Assembly: GCA_021234155.1 (NCBI GenBank)
Contig: JAJEKV010000030.1
Span: 14,746,003 to 14,810,002, forward strand
DNA from: Isoetes taiwanensis
Taxonomy: Eukaryota; Streptophyta; Lycopodiopsida; Isoetales; Isoetaceae
Reading direction: 5' to 3'
DNA: 64,000 nucleotides
Part shown: one piece after another, positions 57,956 through 64,000 of the stretch
How the letters are laid out: the number at the start of each line of letters is the position of its first letter
Position numbering within the stretch: position 1 is the first letter of the stretch
Translations under genes and position numbers: made by a program
Notes under the pieces: generated by a model
Database searches by the model: none
What the model saw: the letters and a program-made list of their open reading frames with translations, nothing else
What the model was told of the DNA's origin: nothing

Positions 57956-60900
57956 ATGGGATTGGTTCAGCTTTGGAGATCGAGTTTAGCTCGGCGAGTA
58001 CGCGCCCATCATCGTTGCTGCTCGGGACCACCTAAATTCCTCATTGGCAATGCCTATCGAGAAAGAAATTTGCCACTTCCCGACAGTGTATCATGTACGT
58101 TGTTTATTTGTTATTTTCAATCTGATTGTTCGGAGAACATGGACGGACTTTACTTTAAAATTCATACAGGTGAAGATCAAGTTAATGGCGTGGATGACAT
58201 CATTATTTCTTCAAATTTTCATAGTCATCAGGGTCTTCAAATTGTATTCCTTGGAACATCTTCAATTCCGACATCACAAAGAAGCATGTCATGTACTCTT
58301 TTGAAGCTGGGTATGCCTGCAATGGTGTGATGTGTAATTCAAGAATAGTAATATTTGTGAAGTAGTTCATACTGCAGTATCTTGCTACGATTTGCCAATG
58401 CCTTCAAGGCAGAAGAATGTTTTTCAAGCACTAAAGCTGGTCAGAATAATCTATCGACTGAATTAAAAGTAAAAAGGATGTTCCCCTCAATGAGAGCGCA
58501 AGTGAAGTAATGGAGATCACAGTTAATATTGTACAGAAGACTTGCTTACTATGTTAACATAAGAGTTCCTTTTATAGTTAGGGCTGCAATGTTCCTCTTC
58601 TATTCTTGGAAGGTTCCATGTAGGTGGATTCAAAATCCGCACTAACTCCTTGCAAGATTCATGGCGTAACTCTGAGGACGAACATGTCCTCACTTCAGAG
58701 TTAAGACTATGAGGACCATCACCCAACGGAAGTTGCTGCAATATATGTCATGGAAGAGCTCTGGTAAGCATGTAATCAGAACTGCAATGCCTGAGCATGA
58801 GCTGATTCTTGTTAACCAGATCAATATCAACATGTTACCAAAGTCACATATTTCTTCTGGAAAGACCTTTTATGTTTTGCAACTGCTGATCGTTTTATCT
58901 TCTTAGACAGTGCCAAAGTCACACCTTTCGGATCAAGATACTTCCTTTCCTGTGATGCCTCCACCATCATCTTATCATCATTGCTTCAAGCCCATTGGAT
59001 TCTTTTATTTGAGTATGTTTCTCATTTCTAAGGATAATTCATATACGAAGTTCAATATGGAAGTCCACATGTGGTCTGAATGATTCCTGCAAGGATGAGA
59101 AATGAAGATCAAACTCAATCCTCATCCCTCATAGGCTGGGCAATGGAGTAAAGTATAGGCCTCATCTTCAACTTCACCTTACACACACACAGCGCAAATA
59201 TGCTGACCTAGCTATCGTCCTCCGTATGGGAACTAAGCGTCATATGAGCTATGGTATGAGATGGAAGTTCTGATATATTTTCTATCAAGTATTTTGCGTC
59301 TTCTAAGGTGGGGTTTATATGTTATTGGTAAAACGCTATTTTAGTCTCATTTGTCCTCCAGGACCACATGATAACCTTTTCCTCCTTAGTGGACAGCCAT
59401 TTCTTGTATCAGAGGACCATGATACATGAGGTAAAGGGAGGTGATGAGCAATTGCTGCAAAATGGGGAAGATAACAAGGAGCAGGTCAAGGCATATTGAT
59501 TGGGAAGAGGAGAGGTACCGATAGGAGAGTGAAGAGAGGGTACAGGGGAGAGAGATGGAAGGGAAGGAGCAGACGGTACTGAAGTGTGTACTTGGTGTGG
59601 AACAGAACCTGGCAATAGATCCTAAGCATCCACATCTGTACTTGGAGACATCTGGCGAGAATGTTGAGATGATTCGGTGCGGGTATGAAGCAGAGAATTT
59701 CGTAGTCTTTGAGAATTTTTGTTTGATGAAGGGCTTCACTCCTTACAGTCAGCACAGTGTCTTTAAAATTGTAAGTCTCATTTGAAACAAGTAACTCCAA
59801 ATTCTTTTGGCAAGCTGCCAAGTAGTACATTGAGCCTCTTCTGTCCAGGGTGGACCAATGGCAGCCATTTCATTGACTAAAGCTTTCATTTATGAGTCGC
59901 CGTTTTTAAGCATCAACTCTTTAAGTTGCTCTAAAGTACGATTTGTACTGCTGCCTGTATCAATTCCTTGGACAGGAAGATGCCAGACCTCCCTTGCAGT
60001 ATTAACATATTTCACCAACATCACAGCAGACTGATGCAGATCAGGAGTTTAGCCTTGTCATCCTTGGCTTTGTCAAACCTTGGACTGAAAGATTTTCATC
60101 CACCACTGGTCTTCAAGAGGACATTCCACTTCCTTCCCATAATCCACGATCCTCTAAGATAGAGTTGGAAATATCTTCCTTCAAAATTTTCAATCAATTT
60201 ATTGAAGATGAGAGGCAGAGATGGCGGAGACATGACCATACCTGAAGATCTTTGGTCGAATAGAAAAGAACGAAAAATAGAAGCTAGTTTTGGAATAAAC
60301 TTTGCAGCAGGCCCATAACCTGTTCCAGAAGTAAAAGAGATGTTTCTCTCAGTGAGAGCGCAACTGAAGTAATGTATATCATTGGGACAACTAACGATGA
60401 ACAGAAGACTTGCTTACTGTGTTGTCATCAGAGTCCTTTTCAGTTGGCACTTTCCTCTTCTATTCTTGGAAGATTCCATGAATATTGCTAGATGTGTTCA
60501 TTTAGAAGTTGACAAGATTCTACAGGTGGTGTTGTTTACAACAATTACAAGAATATAATAATTTTACCAACTTTCAGCATCATTTCTCTTAATGATGCGA
60601 CGAGTTATTTTGAACTCTCTTATGGATTAGTATACCATGACTCTTTGACAAAATCCGTTCCTCCTGCAGCTGTAGTATGATACTACAATGATAATAAGGA
60701 TATTTTAGCCTGCTGGTGCAATTCCATAAAAGGGTGCAGTAATTGAACGGATGTGCATGTGTCTACAAACATAGTGTAAATATGAAATAGGTTAAAGTCA
60801 TAAAGGTATGCTTGCTTGGAATCTTCTCATTCCACACGTACTTAACTAGGTGGGTCGATCTTCATGGTCAATTGCGGAGAAGGTTCATTTCGTCAGCTTC

Positions 60901-63900
60901 AGAGGCTTCCAATTCGCCAGCAAAATGTTGACAACATTTTTATAACTCAGTTACTTCCAGACAATGTATCCTTTTGTTTAAGCAATCTGATTTTGTAGCA
61001 CATTCTCTCTTTTCTTTATTCAATGCGGTACTTGACAGAAACGTTTCTAGATATTAGGACTTCCAAGTATGGATCTTTTTTCATTTCAAAGAAGATTCTT
61101 CGAGCAGTCTGCATTCTGCTTAATTGTAACAAGAAGTATTTAGGAAAAACAGTTTGAGGTTTCTTGTCTTAGTTTCTCGGTGTTAGCAGGTTTCTTGTCT
61201 GGGAAGGCTATGCAATCTTCGGAATTCCAGAAACAATTTCAAGTCTTTGGTCCACCTGGCTTACGCAGGTACATCAGGAAGACACTTAGAGCATGCTTCG
61301 GAAGAGTACCACTAAAATATGTGGTACATGAACTCTGGCCAGATAAGGTATACTTAACTAAAGGAATCCTAGGATGGAAATGAAAATGCAGTTAAATGTC
61401 ACTTATGCCTAATAACAGTTTTAGTAATATAGAGTGGTCCATATTTTGGAAGAAGAGTCTGTTTTACATACATATTTGGACACAAAATCCTTATCATATT
61501 GGCTGTGCTGTTGAATCTTTATGATGTTAAAAAATCCTTCTGTAACTGTTGCCAACGCCATGGAGTCTCAGTTCTTGGTTCTATCTCTGTCAAACAGCAA
61601 TTTAGTTTGCAACTACATAGAAGATGGGTGGAAGAAGCGAGTCAATGAAGCTGGTAGTAAGTTAGTGGCTTTTTTGTGGTATAAGAAACCAGAATTCATG
61701 TATGTTGGTTCATTCTCTGCATATCTGGAAGTAACAGACCAATTGTGGTTTAACTGTGACATAAGAAATAGAAATCACGTATGTTGACTCATTCTTTGCA
61801 TGATTCATTCTCTGCATATCTGGAAGCAACAGACTTGTCACCAATTTTTTTTTTGCTAGTGGAATAAGAGTTGTTTATAGATCCCTTACATGGATGTCCT
61901 ATTTCACTGGGCTTGCCCAACCACCAGCAAGAAGGGCAAAAGTTAAAGAATAGAAGTCATATTATGACATATTTGGACCAGTAAATGAATGCAAGTTAGG
62001 TCATTAAAGATATCTCCCTTTTGTTCTCGAATTTTACAAAGCATGCTTTACCTTATGTAGGCAAGCCATAATAGAGGAAAATGGAGCTTAGACGATGAAC
62101 CTCATGATGATGAGCATCTTGGAAGTGATATTATGTGTTCAGAAGATGGCTCTTGGCATGTGTAAGCAATATCATATTTCTCCCAAGTCTTGTATGAGAA
62201 TCAATCTATTATATCTAAATCAAGTATCCACTTCTCTAGGCTCAAATGCAGCCAATACATTGTGAGGGGATGTCTTGTGTCCAGCAAAGCGTTATCGTGG
62301 GGATATGTTTTTCAAGAAACTCCATGTACTGGAAGGTATTCAGTGTTACCTGGGCTGGACATATGGTAATTCCACGGAACTAATTTTGTCTGGTGTGTCT
62401 AGTGAGCAGGTCAACATGGAAGGCAAGGGGCATAAGATAGGTATGCAATACTCGTTATTAGTTGGAAGATAATAAATTTTATTTTGAAAAACAAGCATTT
62501 TGAGTCGTAAATGCCTGGAAGTGGTGAGTTGCATCCAGTTGTTTTGTTTGCAGTGGCCTCCTCTCAGCTGAATTGCATACATAGGTGCATTTTTTTTTAC
62601 AAAAACTATTTGGCAAGTCAATTGGTCCCATAGGACATTCCTATGGCTAGTCAATGGGTGCTATGGGCAAAAGGATCTACATTGAGTTCGATACGGAGTT
62701 ATGCATTCAGAGACCCGAAAACCATCACATAAGTGTTGCCAATTTCAGCCAATAAACTACTATTTAAGTGTGCAAAAGATGGTTTCAACTTAATTTGGAT
62801 GTTTGTTAAGTCTGATAGTTTAGTTAGAATGAATGTTTCCTTAATCAATACTGGGAAATTGAATATTGATGTATACTAAATACGAGGGTGAATGCTCATG
62901 AGTTTATAAAGTGATTTAGACTGAAAGAATCCAAGTGTTTGACACTGTGAGCATGACCAGTTTTCCAGGGCAGGATGCCAGACGAATAACTTTATTGGGT
63001 CACCGCAGGCATAATATGGCACACTAAGGGTTAAAATCATGATGGCATGAGCCAAACCATGCAGAACAATGCGAAAGCCATAATATGCACAAGGACGAAA
63101 CATAAGAGGGAAGCAAACTGGTGAACATGCTAAAGGCTGTATAAGGTCCTTGCTCGGAGTTTTTCTGAGATCCAAAAGTGGTCTCAAACCCTATATTGCA
63201 TTTGCAGAGCAGGAGTCATTGTCTTATGCGTTCATGTAATTTTCTATACAGCATTCTAAACACGTTCTGAGCTAAGTGGGCAGTTGGTTGAATGGAAAAT
63301 AATAACTGGGTGGTTTAAAAAGAAAGGACTTTCTTCAAATACAGATTTGGGTCTTCCATGCTCAGATCATATAATCTGTTAGACTTTTGATTTGCAACTA
63401 ACTACAATATGGATGCATCAGTTTACCACTAGTTGCTTGGAAAAGATAAGACAAGTAAATGTTTTCATAGTTTTTCCATTTGCATCTACGTTTTATAATA
63501 ATTATGAATCTTGTCTTGTAGTTCTGACTGGTCATTCCAAAAATCCTGAGCTATTGGTGGAGCTAGGTCAAGACGCAGATGTAGTTGTGCATGAAGCAAT
63601 TATGCAAGAAAGTAGTCCAACTATTTATCTCCCAGCAAGTAATACTTTCTTTAGCTCAGCTCATTTAGGACTTTCTTTATCTCAGCTGATTTAGGACTTC
63701 ATTTAGTTTATCCTAATTGCTTTTATTGTTGCAGTTGCTGCAGGAGAAATTGCAAACACGATGAAAGCAAAATGTCTCATACTGACTCGTTTCTATGATC
63801 CCGAGGTAAGCCAGCATCATATATTATCATAGTTGGAGATTATTTTCATGAACTTGTTTTGTGATTTTTGATAGGAGAAAGGGGTGAAAGACACCATATC

Positions 63901-63973
63901 TGCTGCAGAATCTTCTTTTCAAAAGGGTGCAGTTATCTGTGCCAATGATTACATGACCATTACTCTCTTGTAG
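57956..63973 (+). CDS. ELAC1-like short-form RNase Z, predicted inactive
   Basis: Exons: 57956-58094, 58170-58310, 60850-60965, 61051-61066 (16 nt), 61190-61347, 62061-62161, 62240-62335, 62403-62440, 63522-63638, 63735-63805, 63875-63973 (stop TAG). All junctions are GT-AG, phases close, and the product is 363 residues, the length of human ELAC1. The N-terminus is Arg-rich (MGLVQLWRSSLARRVRAHH), suggesting organelle import. The beta-lactamase-like fold is clear: LQIVFLGTSSIPTSQRSMS, VNCGEGSFRQLQ, NILGLPSFL, VFGPPGLRRYIRKTL, YVVHEL, ADVVVHEA, CANDYMTI. Active RNase Z cuts tRNA 3' trailers using HxHxDH plus later His, Asp and His. Here these are Q127-L-L129-P-D131-N132, Ser239, His273 and Arg326, so only one Asp remains. 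A non-catalytic or regulatory protein is most likely. Exon 8 and the first intron are the least certain. Confidence 0.88.
58466..58620. repeat. Repeat in RNase Z intron 2, copy 1
   Basis: Matches 60329-60480 with moderate identity. Shared blocks are ACAGAAGACTTGCTTACT and TTCCTCTTCTATTCTTGGAA. Both copies are direct and lie within the same 2.5-kb intron. Confidence 0.75.
59555..59785 (+). CDS. Coding-like ORF inside RNase Z intron 2, unknown
   Basis: The frame from ATG 59555 includes NLAIDPKHPHLYLETSGENV and MIRCGYEAENFVVFENF, ending at a possible donor (ATTGTAAGT near 59770). Its composition is that of a normal soluble protein. It is not part of RNase Z, because exon 2 and exon 3 join in phase without it. 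It may be an exon of a nested or retroposed gene, or an alternative exon. No family is recognised. Confidence 0.3.
   Translation: MEGKEQTVLKCVLGVEQNLAIDPKHPHLYLETSGENVEMIRCGYEAENFVVFENFCLMKGFTPYSQHSVFKIVSLI
60329..60480. repeat. Repeat in RNase Z intron 2, copy 2
   Basis: Direct copy of 58466-58620. The pair would allow an intra-intron deletion of about 1.9 kb that includes the ORF at 59555-59785. Confidence 0.75.
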
Positions 63974-64000
63974 CTTTATTGTTTTAAGACAGTATACGTT

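Overview
The window looks like nuclear DNA of a land plant. It is AT-rich, its genes are split by many GT-AG introns, and it holds a B3-domain remnant (a plant-specific fold), a plastid-type isoamylase gene, a PPR-gene remnant, and Copia and LINE retroelements. An intron-rich ISA2 gene, PPR debris and LINEs with microsatellite tails suggest a seed-free plant such as a fern or lycophyte. That placement is inference; no marker here fixes the species.

Layout. 1-474 is a 19-bp minisatellite. 2.7-4.4 kb is the 3' end of an L1-like LINE with a poly(A) tail. 5.3-5.9 kb is a broken B3-domain gene piece. 9.6-9.8 kb is a broken PPR piece. 10.9-22 kb is a nested block: a decayed L1-like LINE (plus strand) abutted by a second LINE (minus strand) with a 346-bp AAGG tail. 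That second LINE is split by a 3.4-kb LTR element whose two 201-bp LTRs read as identical and which has a perfect 5-bp target duplication. 22.5-27.4 kb is mostly unassigned, with tandem and inverted repeats. 27.6-32.9 kb is an almost complete but mutated Copia retrotransposon (minus strand). 33-39 kb holds only MITE-like repeats.

Two genes are reconstructed exon by exon with all splice phases consistent. (1) 38,976-48,883, plus strand: isoamylase ISA2, at least 24 coding exons and 864 residues from the first visible Met; the transit-peptide exon was not found. (2) 57,956-63,973, plus strand: an ELAC1-like short RNase Z, 11 exons, 363 residues, including a 16-nt microexon. Both keep an intact reading frame, but key catalytic residues are replaced. 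ISA2 is known as a non-catalytic partner of ISA1 in starch debranching. For the RNase Z-like protein, every zinc-binding His position I could align is substituted, so it appears to be an intact pseudoenzyme.

Between the two genes lie a decayed plus-strand LINE (50.0-52.3 kb) and a 1.8-kb terminal-inverted-repeat element (55,973-57,776). The latter carries repeated 18-22-bp palindromes with the core AATTCGCTTAAGCGAATT and is CpG-rich. Several LINE 3' ends share a small hairpin next to a short microsatellite tail whose motif differs at each locus.
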